DNA of 35,226 bases from Bacillota bacterium (GTDB lineage: Bacteria > Bacillota > Clostridia > Christensenellales > UMGS416), in contig JAEYPH010000003.1 in NCBI GenBank assembly GCA_023410875.1, positions 1 to 35,226 on the forward strand, given 5' to 3'. The notes under the pieces are model-generated. The model was given only the letters and a program-made list of their open reading frames with translations, did no database searches and had not been told where the DNA came from. Position 1 is the stretch's first letter. Each line of letters begins with the position of its first letter. This document shows positions 23,182 to 31,571 of this stretch, piece after piece. The translations under genes were made by a program, and so were the position numbers.

Positions 23182-24075
23182 ATGGCCAGGAACAAAGTAA
23201 AAAGCGTTGGTTCCGATCGCATGTACAATATCATCGTCTACACGCTGGCGGTGCTGGTGCTGGTGTTGATCCTCTACCCGCTGTATTTCATCGTCATCGC
23301 CTCCTTCAGCGACCCGTCGGCGGTTTCCACCGGCAAGGTGTGGCTGCTGCCCGTGGGCGCCACCGCCGAGGGCTACAGCGCCCTGCTGGAGACACCGAAA
23401 ATCTGGAGCGGCTACCGCGTCACGATCCTCTATACGCTGGTGGGCACATTGATCGCCCTGGCCGTCAACCTGAGCGCCGCTTATGCTCTGTCCCGCAAGG
23501 ACTTGGTCTTTGGCAAGTTTTTCATGGCGATGTTCATGGTCGTCATGTTCTTCAGCGGCGGACTGATCCCCACGTTCCTGGTCGTGCGCCAGCTGAACCT
23601 GTACAACACCTTCTGGGTTATCGTGCTGCCGTTCTCGGTGTCCATCTTCAACGTCATCGTGGCTCGCACGTTCTTCCAGAGCAACATTCCCGAGGAGCTG
23701 TGGAACGCCGCCCAGGTGGATGGCTGCGGCAACCTGCGGTTCTTCTTCACGATCGTGCTGCCGCTTTCCAAGGCCATCATTTCGGTCATCGCGCTGTGGA
23801 CGGCGGTGGGGCACTGGAACTCCTATTTCACCGCGCTGATCTACGTGCGCGATGAACACCTGCTGCCGCTGCAGCTGGTGCTGCGCAACATCCTCATCAC
23901 CAACCAGATGCAGTCCGCCCTGGGCACCGGCGAGGCTGCGCAGATCGCCATGCGGCGCGCCAACCTGATGCGCTACGCGGCCATCATCGTGTCCACGGTT
24001 CCCATCATGTGCTTTTATCCCTTTGTGCAGAAGCATTTCAACCAGGGTGTCATGATCGGCGCTGTCAAAGGGTAA
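23182..24075 (+). CDS. Carbohydrate ABC transporter permease, YtcP type
   Basis: A 297-residue second permease of the CUT1 system. It begins with a cytoplasmic tail and a membrane helix (IIVYTLAVLVLVLILYPLYF), and has the EAA-like loop NAAQVDGCGNLRFFFTIVLP (about 174-193) for the ATPase. The C-terminal FYPFVQKHFNQGVMIGAVKG is the hallmark end of the YtcP branch. It starts 13 bases after the upstream permease with an AAAGGAAG site, so the two are co-translated in similar amounts. The partner binding protein follows after 36 bases. Confidence 0.95.
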   Translation: MARNKVKSVGSDRMYNIIVYTLAVLVLVLILYPLYFIVIASFSDPSAVSTGKVWLLPVGATAEGYSALLETPKIWSGYRVTILYTLVGTLIALAVNLSAAYALSRKDLVFGKFFMAMFMVVMFFSGGLIPTFLVVRQLNLYNTFWVIVLPFSVSIFNVIVARTFFQSNIPEELWNAAQVDGCGNLRFFFTIVLPLSKAIISVIALWTAVGHWNSYFTALIYVRDEHLLPLQLVLRNILITNQMQSALGTGEAAQIAMRRANLMRYAAIIVSTVPIMCFYPFVQKHFNQGVMIGAVKG

Positions 24076-24111
24076 AGGATATCCGGCACAACAAAAAAGG
24101 AGAAAAGGAGA

Positions 24112-25785
24112 ATGAAGATGAAGCTTACCAGACTTCCCGCCCTGTTTGTGGCGCTGCTCCTGTGCGCCAGTCTGCTGGCAGCATGCGGCGGCGCTCCCGC
24201 TGCCAGCGCGCCCGCCGCCTCCCCCCACGCCACGGCATCCGCCGAACCCACCGCAGCCCCCACCGACGCGGCCGCACCCACCACGTCGGCCAGCGGCGAG
24301 CTTTTCAACCCCACCGGCCTGCCCATTGTGAACCAGCCGGTTGAACTCAACATCGTGACCATGCGCTGGGGCGACATGGGCGATTCCTTCAAGCAGAACC
24401 AGTGGCTCATAGACCTGGAGAAGAACACCGGCGTCAAGATCAACTGGAAGGCCGTTTCCAACAACGACTGGGGCGAGCAGCGCAGCATCATGCTGGCCGG
24501 CGGCGATCTGCCCGATGTGTTCCTGGGCAACCAGACCATCACCGATGCCGACCTGAGCGCCAACACCGCTCTGTTCGTGGAGCTCACCGAGCTCATCAAC
24601 ACCTACATGCCCAACTATCAGAAGGCGCTGGACACCGTGCCCGCCATGCGCGCCGTGTCCACCTCGCCCGACGGCAAGATCTATTCCTTCGCGAAGATTC
24701 TGCCCGCCCGCCCGATGACCCGCAACCAGCCCATCATCAACAAGACCTGGCTGGACAAGCTGGGCCTGGCGGTCCCCACGACCATCGACGAGCTGGAGCA
24801 GGTGCTGATCGCCTTTAAGGACAAGGACCCCAATGGCAACGGCGCCAAGGACGAAATCCCCTTCAGCCACAACGGCGACATCCACATGGACATGCTCAAT
24901 CCCTTCGGCATCACCGACATCAACAACACTTGGATGAGCGTACTGGATGGCAAGCCCTTCTTCTATCCCACCAGCGAACAGTATAAGGCCGCCATCAAGT
25001 GGGCCAACAAGCTGTACACCGAGGGCGTCATCGATGCCGAGACCTTCACCCAGGATTATGCTACGCTGACCGGCAAGTGGACCAACGAGGCCGCTCCTCT
25101 GGTGGGCTTGACCTTCCAGTGGACGCCCGACGCCGTGTTCGGCAAGTGGAGCGACCAGTACATCGCCATCGCCCCGCTCAAGGGTCCCGACGGCAAGCAA
25201 TATGCCGGCGGCGACGCCAACGGCGTGTTCTCCGTGATGCGCAACGAGGCGCAGATCACGACCAAGTGCGCGAATCCCGAGATCGCCGCCCGTTGGCTGG
25301 ATGAGTTCTACACCCCCGAAGCCAGCATCCAGAATTTCTGGGGCGCCATCGGCACCGTGATCACCAAGAACAGCGACGGCACCTACTCGCTTAACAACCC
25401 GCCGGAGGGCACCAGCGCCGACGCGTGGTATTGGGATCAGAGCCTGCGCGACTTCGGCCCCAAGTTCGTGGACCCCAACTTCAACAAGAACATCAAGCTG
25501 GATTCCACCAAGGGCGACGGCTTCAAACTGGAGATCAGCAAGATCGCCGATCCCTTCGTGACCGTGCCCTTCCCCGACGCCATCTACACCAGCGACGAGA
25601 ACACCGAGCTTGCCACGCTGACCACCGACATCGGCGGTTATGTGCTGCAGACCCGCGCCAATTGGATCACCAAGGGCGGTATCGACGAAGGTTGGGATGA
25701 GTACGTCAAGAAGCTTAATGACATGGGCCTGGAGAAGTTCGTCCAGATCCGCATGGCCGCCTACGACCGCTTCAACAAGAAGTAG
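24112..25785 (+). CDS. Carbohydrate-binding lipoprotein of the ABC transporter (LipO/YtcQ type)
   Basis: A 557-residue extracellular solute-binding lipoprotein, the receptor for the two permeases before it. Signal peptide and lipobox read LFVALLLCASLLAACGG (lipid Cys near residue 25), followed by an Ala/Pro/Thr-rich linker. The body has NQWLIDLEKNTGVKINWK, PDVFLGNQTITDADL, a calcium-loop-like DPNGNGAKDEIPFS and AIKWANKLYTEGVIDAETF, standard in large family 1 binding proteins. Two ATGs lie two codons apart, each preceded by its own AAGGAG, so either or both may be used. A stem-loop after its stop may favour its expression over the following enzyme gene. Confidence 0.95.
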   Translation: MKMKLTRLPALFVALLLCASLLAACGGAPAASAPAASPHATASAEPTAAPTDAAAPTTSASGELFNPTGLPIVNQPVELNIVTMRWGDMGDSFKQNQWLIDLEKNTGVKINWKAVSNNDWGEQRSIMLAGGDLPDVFLGNQTITDADLSANTALFVELTELINTYMPNYQKALDTVPAMRAVSTSPDGKIYSFAKILPARPMTRNQPIINKTWLDKLGLAVPTTIDELEQVLIAFKDKDPNGNGAKDEIPFSHNGDIHMDMLNPFGITDINNTWMSVLDGKPFFYPTSEQYKAAIKWANKLYTEGVIDAETFTQDYATLTGKWTNEAAPLVGLTFQWTPDAVFGKWSDQYIAIAPLKGPDGKQYAGGDANGVFSVMRNEAQITTKCANPEIAARWLDEFYTPEASIQNFWGAIGTVITKNSDGTYSLNNPPEGTSADAWYWDQSLRDFGPKFVDPNFNKNIKLDSTKGDGFKLEISKIADPFVTVPFPDAIYTSDENTELATLTTDIGGYVLQTRANWITKGGIDEGWDEYVKKLNDMGLEKFVQIRMAAYDRFNKK

Positions 25786-25817
25786 TTCTCCCGATACTGA
25801 ACCAACACCCGGCAAGG

Positions 25818-25846
25818 GGCGGGCAGACCACGGTCTGCCCGCCTTT
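25818..25846 (+). terminator. Attenuator-like stem-loop between binding protein and GH28-like gene
   Basis: GGCGGGCAGACC pairs perfectly with GGTCTGCCCGCC (25818-25829 / 25832-25843), followed by TTTCTC. The short T-run suggests partial termination or a 3'-end stabiliser, which would give more binding protein than enzyme. Confidence 0.6.
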
Positions 25847-25863
25847 CTCAAGGAAAGAAAGCG

Positions 25864-27306
25864 GTGAATGGAATGCGTAAGAAACTGATTCTTGCAGGCC
25901 CACTGGCCGTCGTCATCGTTGCGGCGCTGGCCGTGGCGCTCAGCCTTTGGAGCGCCCAGGCCCGGCTGCTGCGCGACACCCGCGTGGTGACCTACCCCGC
26001 GCCCGAGGGCATCGCCGCCAGCGCCGACACGTCCATCACCGTCAACGGAGCGCCGGTCTTCGTCTACGAAACCGCGGTAAACCACAACCGCGCCTTCATC
26101 GAATACCCGGAGCTTTCCACAACGCCGGTGGCCTATTTCGACTTCCAGGGCCAGGCCGACGTGGGCATCAGCGTTCCGGGCGCGCAAACAGCAGTCGTTC
26201 GCCCCTTGTCGCTGGGCATCCGGCCCCGGGTGCAGGGTGGCGTCGTGCGCTTCTCGCTGCGCCGTCCGGCGCTGCTGACGATCGAGGTCAACGGCGACAC
26301 CCGGCGAGCCATCCACCTGTTCGCGAACCCCCTCGAGCAGGACCCGCCGCAGCCCGACGATGAGGACGTGCTCTACTTCGGCCCCGGCATCCACGACCCG
26401 CCGGTCATCCGCGTGCGCAGCGGCCAGACGCTGTACATCGCCGGCGGCGCCGTGGTGCGCAGCCGCATCGTGGCCGACAAGGCCCAGAACATCCGCATCA
26501 CCGGCCGCGGCATCATCGACGGCAGCGTGTTCGACCGTTGGACACAGCGCAACGTGCCCATCGACCTGCGCCAGTGCCAGGGTGTAAACATCGACGGCGT
26601 GCTGCTGCTGGACCCGGCAGGCTGGACGATCAACACCTTCGCGTGCAGCGACGTGCTCATCGACAACGTCAAGATCATCTCCGCGCGGCCCAACGGCGAC
26701 GGCATCACGACCCAGAGCTGCCAGCGCTTCACCGCCCGCAACAGCTTCGTGCGCTCCTGGGACGACAGCCTGGTCGTCAAGAACTACGGCAACGGCACGT
26801 CCCACGACATCCGCTTCCAGAACATAACGGTCTGGACGGACCTGGCCCAGAGCTGCGAGATCGGCTATGAGACCAAGGGGCCGGAGATGCACGACATCAC
26901 CTTTGAGGATATCACGGTGCTGCACAACTTCCACAAGCCGGTGCTGAGCATACACAACTCTGACCAGGCTCGCATCCACGACATCCACTACCGGAACATC
27001 ACCGTGGAGGACGCTCAGATGGGCGAAGGCGACGCAGCGGCGGACAACTTCCTGATCGACCTGACCGTAGCCGCCAGCCAGTGGACGACCTCCCCCGAGC
27101 GGGGCAGCATCGAAAACGTGAGCTTTGAGAACATCCGCGTGCTCTCGGGCAAGTCCCCACCCTCGCGCATGGCGGGCTTTGACGGCAGCCACGGCATAAG
27201 CGGCGTGAGTATAGACGGCCTGTATATACTAGGCAGGCGCATCCGCACGCTGGAGGAGGGCAATTTCCACATTCTCGAGAATGTAGAAGACGTAAAGATA
27301 AGATAA
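25864..27306 (+). CDS. GH28-like right-handed beta-helix glycosidase, membrane-anchored or secreted
   Basis: A 480-residue exported enzyme with an N-terminal hydrophobic segment (LILAGPLAVVIVAALAVALSLW) lacking an obvious cleavage site or lipobox, so it may stay anchored. The middle half is a parallel beta-helix of the polygalacturonase (GH28) type, with repeated strands such as IRITGRGIIDGS, VNIDGVLLLDP, VLIDNVKII. Candidate catalytic aspartates lie in PNGDGITT and SWDDSLVVK; the usual GHG motif is not evident, so a GH28 sub-group or another beta-helix family (for example GH49) is possible. Start: a GTG at 25864 has AAGGAAAG upstream; an ATG three codons later is the alternative. It ends the LacI-controlled operon. 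Confidence 0.8.
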   Translation: MNGMRKKLILAGPLAVVIVAALAVALSLWSAQARLLRDTRVVTYPAPEGIAASADTSITVNGAPVFVYETAVNHNRAFIEYPELSTTPVAYFDFQGQADVGISVPGAQTAVVRPLSLGIRPRVQGGVVRFSLRRPALLTIEVNGDTRRAIHLFANPLEQDPPQPDDEDVLYFGPGIHDPPVIRVRSGQTLYIAGGAVVRSRIVADKAQNIRITGRGIIDGSVFDRWTQRNVPIDLRQCQGVNIDGVLLLDPAGWTINTFACSDVLIDNVKIISARPNGDGITTQSCQRFTARNSFVRSWDDSLVVKNYGNGTSHDIRFQNITVWTDLAQSCEIGYETKGPEMHDITFEDITVLHNFHKPVLSIHNSDQARIHDIHYRNITVEDAQMGEGDAAADNFLIDLTVAASQWTTSPERGSIENVSFENIRVLSGKSPPSRMAGFDGSHGISGVSIDGLYILGRRIRTLEEGNFHILENVEDVKIR

Positions 27307-27366
27307 CATCACTTCGGGGCTATCGTGCTAAGCGCATAATGCATCTAATTTATATAGAAGGAAAAA

Positions 27367-27430
27367 ATTTCGCGCCTTCGAGCGCGACCAAAGGGCTTTC
27401 CGATCGCCCTTTGGAAACCTTCGGCCCCAT
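27367..27430 (+). repeat. Dispersed stem-loop repeat family A, copy 3
   Basis: Hairpin 1 around TTTCGCGC / GCGCGA with a changed loop, hairpin 2 CCAAAGGGC/GCCCTTTGG identical to copy 1, and tail GGAAACCTTCGGCCCCAT. It lies 60 bases past the GH28-like stop codon and before the shared terminator. Confidence 0.85.
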
Positions 27431-27480
27431 CTCTTGTAGGACTATTTCTTATGTAACAAGTACGACAGCCCCATGAAAAA

Positions 27481-27518
27481 CAGCCGCCCGGAACTCCTCC
27501 ACCGGGCGGCTGCCTTTT
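27481..27518. terminator. Bidirectional terminator between the GH28-like and GH51 genes
   Basis: Perfect 11-bp stem CAGCCGCCCGG / CCGGGCGGCTG with a 10-nt loop. The plus side is followed by CCTTTTTG and the minus side by TTTTTCATG, so it can end both convergent transcripts. Confidence 0.93.
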
Positions 27519-27543
27519 TGTCTGTACGACTGCTTCAGTACCC

Positions 27544-29046
27544 TTAAATACGGAAGCGAAGCAAGTTCCAGCTGGCCGGGCCCAGCTGGCCCTGAAAGAT
27601 GCCATCCTCAATGACGCCGCCGGCGCCGGCCTGGGGCCGCACGGTGTCCGGCGCAGCCTCGGTGTTGGCGGCGGTCAGGCTGTCGTGGTGCAGCGCCGCG
27701 TGCTGTATGAGCGCCGAACCGCCCACGCCCCGCAGGTCAATGCGGGCATCTATGGCCTGCTCCAGGCTGCGGTTCACGGCGAATACGGCGACCTCGCCGC
27801 GGGCCTCGTCATATACAGCGGACACATCCAGCCACGGCACGTCGTGGTGGTTGGAAGCGTCATAGGTCGGGCAATCCACCAGCGTGCCCAGTGAAAGCCC
27901 GCGGCCGTGCAGCGAAGCGTACAGGTAGGGCCAATAGATGGTCTGCCGCCAGGCGGGGCCGCCGTTGCGGGTGAGGATCGGCGCGATCACGTTGACCAGT
28001 TGGGCCAGGCACGCGACCTTCACGCGACCGGCGTTGCGGATCAGCGCGTTGAGCATCGTGCCCACGACCAGCGCGTCGGCCATGTCATAGGCGTCCTCCA
28101 GCAGCGGCGGGGCCACCTGCCAACGCTCACTCTGGCTGTCGGCGCTGTGGCTGTGGTACCACACGTTCCACTCGTCGAAGCTCAGCATGATGTCCTTCTT
28201 GCCCCGCAGCTTGGCCTTGACGAAGTCGCAGGTCGCCACGATCTCGCGGATGAAGCGGTCCATGCCCACGGCGCTGGCCAAAAAGGCGGCGTCGTCGTGG
28301 CTGTGGTTGCCGTAATACTGGTGCAGCGACAGATAGTCGATGTTGTCGTAGGTGTGCTCCAGCACCACGCGCTCCCACTCGGCGAAGGTGGGCATGTCGC
28401 GGTTGGAGGAGCCGCAGGCCACCAGCTCTATCGTCGGGTCCGCCCACTTCATGACCTTTGCGGCTTCGTTGGCGATGCGACCGTATTCTGTGGCGGTCTT
28501 GTGGCAGATCTGCCAGGGGCCGTCCATCTCGTTGCCCAGGCACCAGAGCTTAATGTCGTGGGGCTGCTCGTGGCCATTCTTACGGCGAAGATCGCTCCAA
28601 TGGGTTCCGCCGGTCATGTTGCAGTATTCCACGAGCTGGCGGGCTTCGTCCGGCCCCAGCGTGCCCAAGTTCACGGCCATCATGATGTCCGTACCGGCCT
28701 TGCGGCTCCAGTCGGCGAACTCGTCCACGCCGATCTCGTTGGTCTCTATGGACGCCCACGCCTGCTCGGCGCGGCGGGGGCGGTTCTGCCGGGGGCCGAT
28801 GCCGTCGCGCCAATCGTAGCCAGAAACGAAGTTGCCGCCGGGATAGCGCACGATGGGCACCTGCAGCTCCCGCACCAGGCCCAGCACGTCCTGGCGGAAG
28901 CCCTGTTCGTCGGCGGTCGGGTGGCCGGGCTCATACACGCCGCCATACACCGCGCGGCCCAGGTGCTCGATGAAGGAGCCATAGATGCGCTTGTCCACCT
29001 GACCCACATGGAATTGCTTGTCCAATGTGACTTTTGCTTTGATCAT
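27544..29046 (-). CDS. abfA: Alpha-L-arabinofuranosidase, GH51
   Basis: A 500-residue cytoplasmic retaining enzyme that removes arabinofuranosyl units from arabinan, arabinoxylan or imported arabino-oligosaccharides. The N-terminal IYGSFIEHLGRAVYGGVYEP and RYPGGNFVSGYDWRDGIGP are strongly conserved in GH51. The acid/base is Glu173 in LGNEMDGPW and the nucleophile Glu292 in SFDEWNVWY; both are intact. A C-terminal beta-sandwich completes the family's usual length of about 500. There is no signal peptide, so substrates must be imported, probably by the neighbouring ABC system. The start has a GGAGGAG site. It follows a nitroreductase gene after 30 bases on the same strand. Confidence 0.96.
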   Translation of the reverse strand: MIKAKVTLDKQFHVGQVDKRIYGSFIEHLGRAVYGGVYEPGHPTADEQGFRQDVLGLVRELQVPIVRYPGGNFVSGYDWRDGIGPRQNRPRRAEQAWASIETNEIGVDEFADWSRKAGTDIMMAVNLGTLGPDEARQLVEYCNMTGGTHWSDLRRKNGHEQPHDIKLWCLGNEMDGPWQICHKTATEYGRIANEAAKVMKWADPTIELVACGSSNRDMPTFAEWERVVLEHTYDNIDYLSLHQYYGNHSHDDAAFLASAVGMDRFIREIVATCDFVKAKLRGKKDIMLSFDEWNVWYHSHSADSQSERWQVAPPLLEDAYDMADALVVGTMLNALIRNAGRVKVACLAQLVNVIAPILTRNGGPAWRQTIYWPYLYASLHGRGLSLGTLVDCPTYDASNHHDVPWLDVSAVYDEARGEVAVFAVNRSLEQAIDARIDLRGVGGSALIQHAALHHDSLTAANTEAAPDTVRPQAGAGGVIEDGIFQGQLGPASWNLLRFRI

Positions 29047-29076
29047 TGCGAATTTCTCCTCCTCAATAGAATAGAG

Positions 29077-29634
29077 CTAAACGATGCTGCCGGGGCGCTT
29101 CTCGTGCGCTCTCGTCCGGTCATATTTCTGCCAGTGAATCGCCTCTTCCAGGTACTGCGTCCGCGGTTCGGGGGTCTCCGCCGGGTAGCCGAAATAGACG
29201 ACGCCGATCGGGTGCACATCCTCGGGGACATCCAGCAGAGCGCGCAGGGCGTCGGCGTCAAAGCCGCCTATCCACACGGACCCCAAGTCCATGGCCGTCG
29301 CGGCCAGCAGCATGTTCTCTATGGCGGCGCTGCAATCCACGGTTCCGACGTCGTCTCCCCAAGGAATGTACTTTGCATAGCCGCACACGACGATGATCAG
29401 CGGCGCGTCGTAGTTGCCGTATTGCGCGATGCCGTCCTTGATTTCCTGCAGGCGGGCCTCGTCGGTAACAACGATGAACTCCCATGGCTGGATGTTGCAG
29501 GCCGACGGCGCCGCCATAGCCGCCTGGAGCAGTTTGGTGATCTTTTCGTCTTCCACTTCTCTGTCCGGGATGTAGGAGCGAACGCTGCGCCTGGCATAGA
29601 GGGCGTCAAACACATGCTTTTCCCTGTCGGTCAT
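29077..29634 (-). CDS. Nitroreductase-family flavoprotein
   Basis: A 185-residue FMN-binding oxidoreductase of the nitroreductase fold. Typical parts are YARRSVRSYIPDREV (RRS FMN phosphate contact, about 12-26), AAPSACNIQPWEFIVV, CSAAIENMLLAATAMDLGSVWIG and a C-terminal GYPAETPEPRTQY. It would use NAD(P)H to reduce nitro groups, quinones or similar acceptors; the true substrate is unknown. The ATG ending at 29634 is preceded by GGAGGAG; a far upstream in-frame ATG is not supported. It has its own promoter, divergent from the padR gene, which makes PadR control plausible. The pairing with GH51 downstream is probably only positional. Confidence 0.93.
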   Translation of the reverse strand: MTDREKHVFDALYARRSVRSYIPDREVEDEKITKLLQAAMAAPSACNIQPWEFIVVTDEARLQEIKDGIAQYGNYDAPLIIVVCGYAKYIPWGDDVGTVDCSAAIENMLLAATAMDLGSVWIGGFDADALRALLDVPEDVHPIGVVYFGYPAETPEPRTQYLEEAIHWQKYDRTRAHEKRPGSIV

Positions 29635-29686
29635 GGGCTCCTCCGGATATTTTCGTTGATCCGTTTTGGCAATACATGGCATCTAT

Positions 29687-29715
29687 ATCATAGCCTTTCT
29701 ATCACGATTTCACAA
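29687..29715 (-). promoter_or_regulatory. Promoter of the nitroreductase (and perhaps GH51) gene
   Basis: Minus strand: TTGTGA (29710-29715), 17-bp spacer, TATGAT (29687-29692). It lies about 55 bases before the start codon. Confidence 0.65.
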
Positions 29716-29728
29716 GGCAATTTTGCCG

Positions 29729-29757
29729 TTGACACGCCATGTATCATATGTTACTAT
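29729..29757 (+). promoter_or_regulatory. Promoter of the padR-hydrolase pair
   Basis: Perfect -35 TTGACA (29729-29734), 17-bp spacer, -10 TACTAT (29752-29757). Only 13 bp separate the -35 boxes of the two divergent promoters, and the small inverted repeat GGCAA/TTGCC (29716-29727) sits between them. Confidence 0.75.
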
Positions 29758-29791
29758 TAACTCATGATCCAAACAGAAAGGAAGTCCATCC

Positions 29792-30703
29792 ATGTCCATT
29801 AGCCACGCAATACTGGGGATTCTGAGCTATGAGCCCCTGACGGGATACGACCTGAAAAAGATCATCGAAGAGTCGCCGTTCATGCACTGGTCCGGCAACA
29901 ACAATCAAATATACAAAGCGCTGGTAGAGCTCCACAGCAAGGGCTTCGTCACCAATGAAGTCCATCACCAGGAAGGCTCGCCCAGCAAGAAAATCTATAC
30001 TATCACACAGGAAGGGTTGCAGGAGCTTAAGGAATGGGTGCTTTCCTCCCCGGAACCACCGGAGTGCAAAAAGACGTTTCTGGTTCAGCTGGCCTGGGCG
30101 GATTTGCTGAATGCAGAGGATCTGAGCCGTCTGCTGTCTCAATATGAATTTGAGGTCCAAACGCAGATCCTGATGCACCGGGAAAAGATGCGCAGAGGGG
30201 TCTTCTCCCCCGGCAGAACGCCCAGGGAAGCGCTGATCTGGGACATGATGTACCAAAACAACCTGTCCTCCCTGGAGCAGGAACAGGAATGGCTGAAAAA
30301 ACTGCGAGCCGAACTAAACAACGACGGGAGTACGAACAGCATGCAGTATACGCTCAAAGAAGCCGGCACAAAGAAATACATCGAGTATGCTTCGGTGGAA
30401 GCGCCCATCCGCACGGAGCAACATGCTCTGGATCTGCTGAGCGCCGGTTATGAGCACGACACGCGGTTGCTTCTGATCCACGCGGAGGCGCTGGCCGACG
30501 ATTTCTTCCGGCTGAGGACTGGCTTGGCCGGGGCGCTGCTGCAAAAGTTTGCCAATTACCAAGCGAATGTGGCGGTGGTCCTCACAGACGAACAGAGAAT
30601 CCAAGGGAAGTTCAAGGAGTTCCTGGCAGAATCCAATCGCGGAACCACCTTCCGGGTTTTCCGGACTGTGGAGGATGCTGAAAATTGGTTTTTAACGCTG
30701 TAG
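29792..30703 (+). CDS. PadR-family regulator fused to a DUF4180 domain
   Basis: A 303-residue fusion. Residues 1-90 are a PadR winged helix (SHAILGILSYEPLTGYDLKK, NNNQIYKALVELHSKGFV and a wing ending KKIYTITQEG); residues 91-175 resemble the helical PadR C-terminal dimerisation domain. From Met184 the sequence reads as a full DUF4180 domain (HALDLLSAGYEHDTRLLLIH, FFRLRTGLAGALLQKFANYQ, AVVLTDEQR, FLAESNRGTTFRVF), a module I know mainly as a stand-alone protein of about 120 residues with unknown function. A GGGAG site lies 10 bases before the ATG for Met184, so a separate DUF4180 chain might also be made. It starts with AAAGGAAG and is followed by the hydrolase gene after 13 bases. Confidence 0.9.
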   Translation: MSISHAILGILSYEPLTGYDLKKIIEESPFMHWSGNNNQIYKALVELHSKGFVTNEVHHQEGSPSKKIYTITQEGLQELKEWVLSSPEPPECKKTFLVQLAWADLLNAEDLSRLLSQYEFEVQTQILMHREKMRRGVFSPGRTPREALIWDMMYQNNLSSLEQEQEWLKKLRAELNNDGSTNSMQYTLKEAGTKKYIEYASVEAPIRTEQHALDLLSAGYEHDTRLLLIHAEALADDFFRLRTGLAGALLQKFANYQANVAVVLTDEQRIQGKFKEFLAESNRGTTFRVFRTVEDAENWFLTL

Positions 30704-30716
30704 GGAGGGTATCAAA

Positions 30717-31562
30717 ATGAAAACAAAACTCGCGTTCAAGACCCCGGAAGGAAAAGCAGCCGTGCACAGGTTCTATGAATCGTTGCTGGAGCATTGGCCT
30801 TCGCCCAACGAGAAGTTCTTCGTACCCACGCGCTACGGGGATACCTTTGTAATAGCCAGCGGCGAGCAGAACGCCCCGCCTTTGATTCTGCTGCACGGCA
30901 GCGCCATGAATTCCGTGATGTGGGCAGGCGACGCGCCCCGGTTCGCGGGCCATTTCCGCGTGTACGCCGTGGACCTGCCGGGGGAACCGGGCAAGAGCGA
31001 CGACAGGCAGCTTCCATTCCAAGGCCCCGATCTCGCGCTGTGGCTCAGCGACGTCTTTGACGCCCTCGCCATCCGCAAGGCCAGCGTGGTCGGCATTTCC
31101 TTGGGTGCGTGGCTGGCGGCCAAGTTCGCCATGCTATATCCGCAAAAGGTGGATAAGCTCGCGCTGCTCTCCCCTGCCGGCATCGGCTCGCAGAAGCTCT
31201 CGTTCCTCGTCACGAGCGCGGTCTTCCGACTTCTGGGAGATAATATGAAAAAACGCCTGCTATCCAAGGTGAACGGCAACCAGGCCATGCCCGAAGTGAT
31301 CCTGCAATACCAACGGCTCATCGACGAGAACTTCAACTACCGCAAGGAAATCCTCCCTCTGTTTGGCGATGAGGAGCTTACAAAACTGACGATGCCAACG
31401 CTGGTGTTTGCCGGAGAGAAGGACACGATGATCCACAGCGCCCAGACGGTCCGGCGCTTTCAAAGATTGCTGCCCCATGCGACGGCCCATCTGGTGCCGG
31501 GCGGCAGCCATGCACTGATCCATCTCGGCGGCGAGATACACACGTTCCTGACCGCGCCGTAA
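30717..31562 (+). CDS. Alpha/beta-fold hydrolase
   Basis: A 281-residue soluble alpha/beta hydrolase. The oxyanion HGSAMNSVMW segment, nucleophile elbow GISLGAW (Ser in the GxSxG-like motif), an acid in AGEKDTMI and the catalytic His in GGSHALIHL are all in order. The start has a GGGAGGG site that overlaps the stop codon of the padR fusion, so translation is coupled. Substrate cannot be read from the sequence; in PadR-linked pairs such enzymes often act on small esters or xenobiotics, but that is context only. Its stop lies nine bases from that of the convergent UroD-like gene, with no terminator between. Confidence 0.92.
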   Translation: MKTKLAFKTPEGKAAVHRFYESLLEHWPSPNEKFFVPTRYGDTFVIASGEQNAPPLILLHGSAMNSVMWAGDAPRFAGHFRVYAVDLPGEPGKSDDRQLPFQGPDLALWLSDVFDALAIRKASVVGISLGAWLAAKFAMLYPQKVDKLALLSPAGIGSQKLSFLVTSAVFRLLGDNMKKRLLSKVNGNQAMPEVILQYQRLIDENFNYRKEILPLFGDEELTKLTMPTLVFAGEKDTMIHSAQTVRRFQRLLPHATAHLVPGGSHALIHLGGEIHTFLTAP

Positions 31563-31571
31563 GGCCCCCGC

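Noticed and set aside
23125..27192. A very long open frame (over 1300 codons) on the minus strand
   Set aside because: It runs antisense to four well-supported plus-strand genes, is rich in His, Val, Gly and Asp as expected for a shadow of GC-rich codons, and has no ribosome site or recognisable domain.
27907..29760. Long plus-strand frame opposite GH51 and the nitroreductase
   Set aside because: Antisense shadow of two confident genes, with low-complexity composition.
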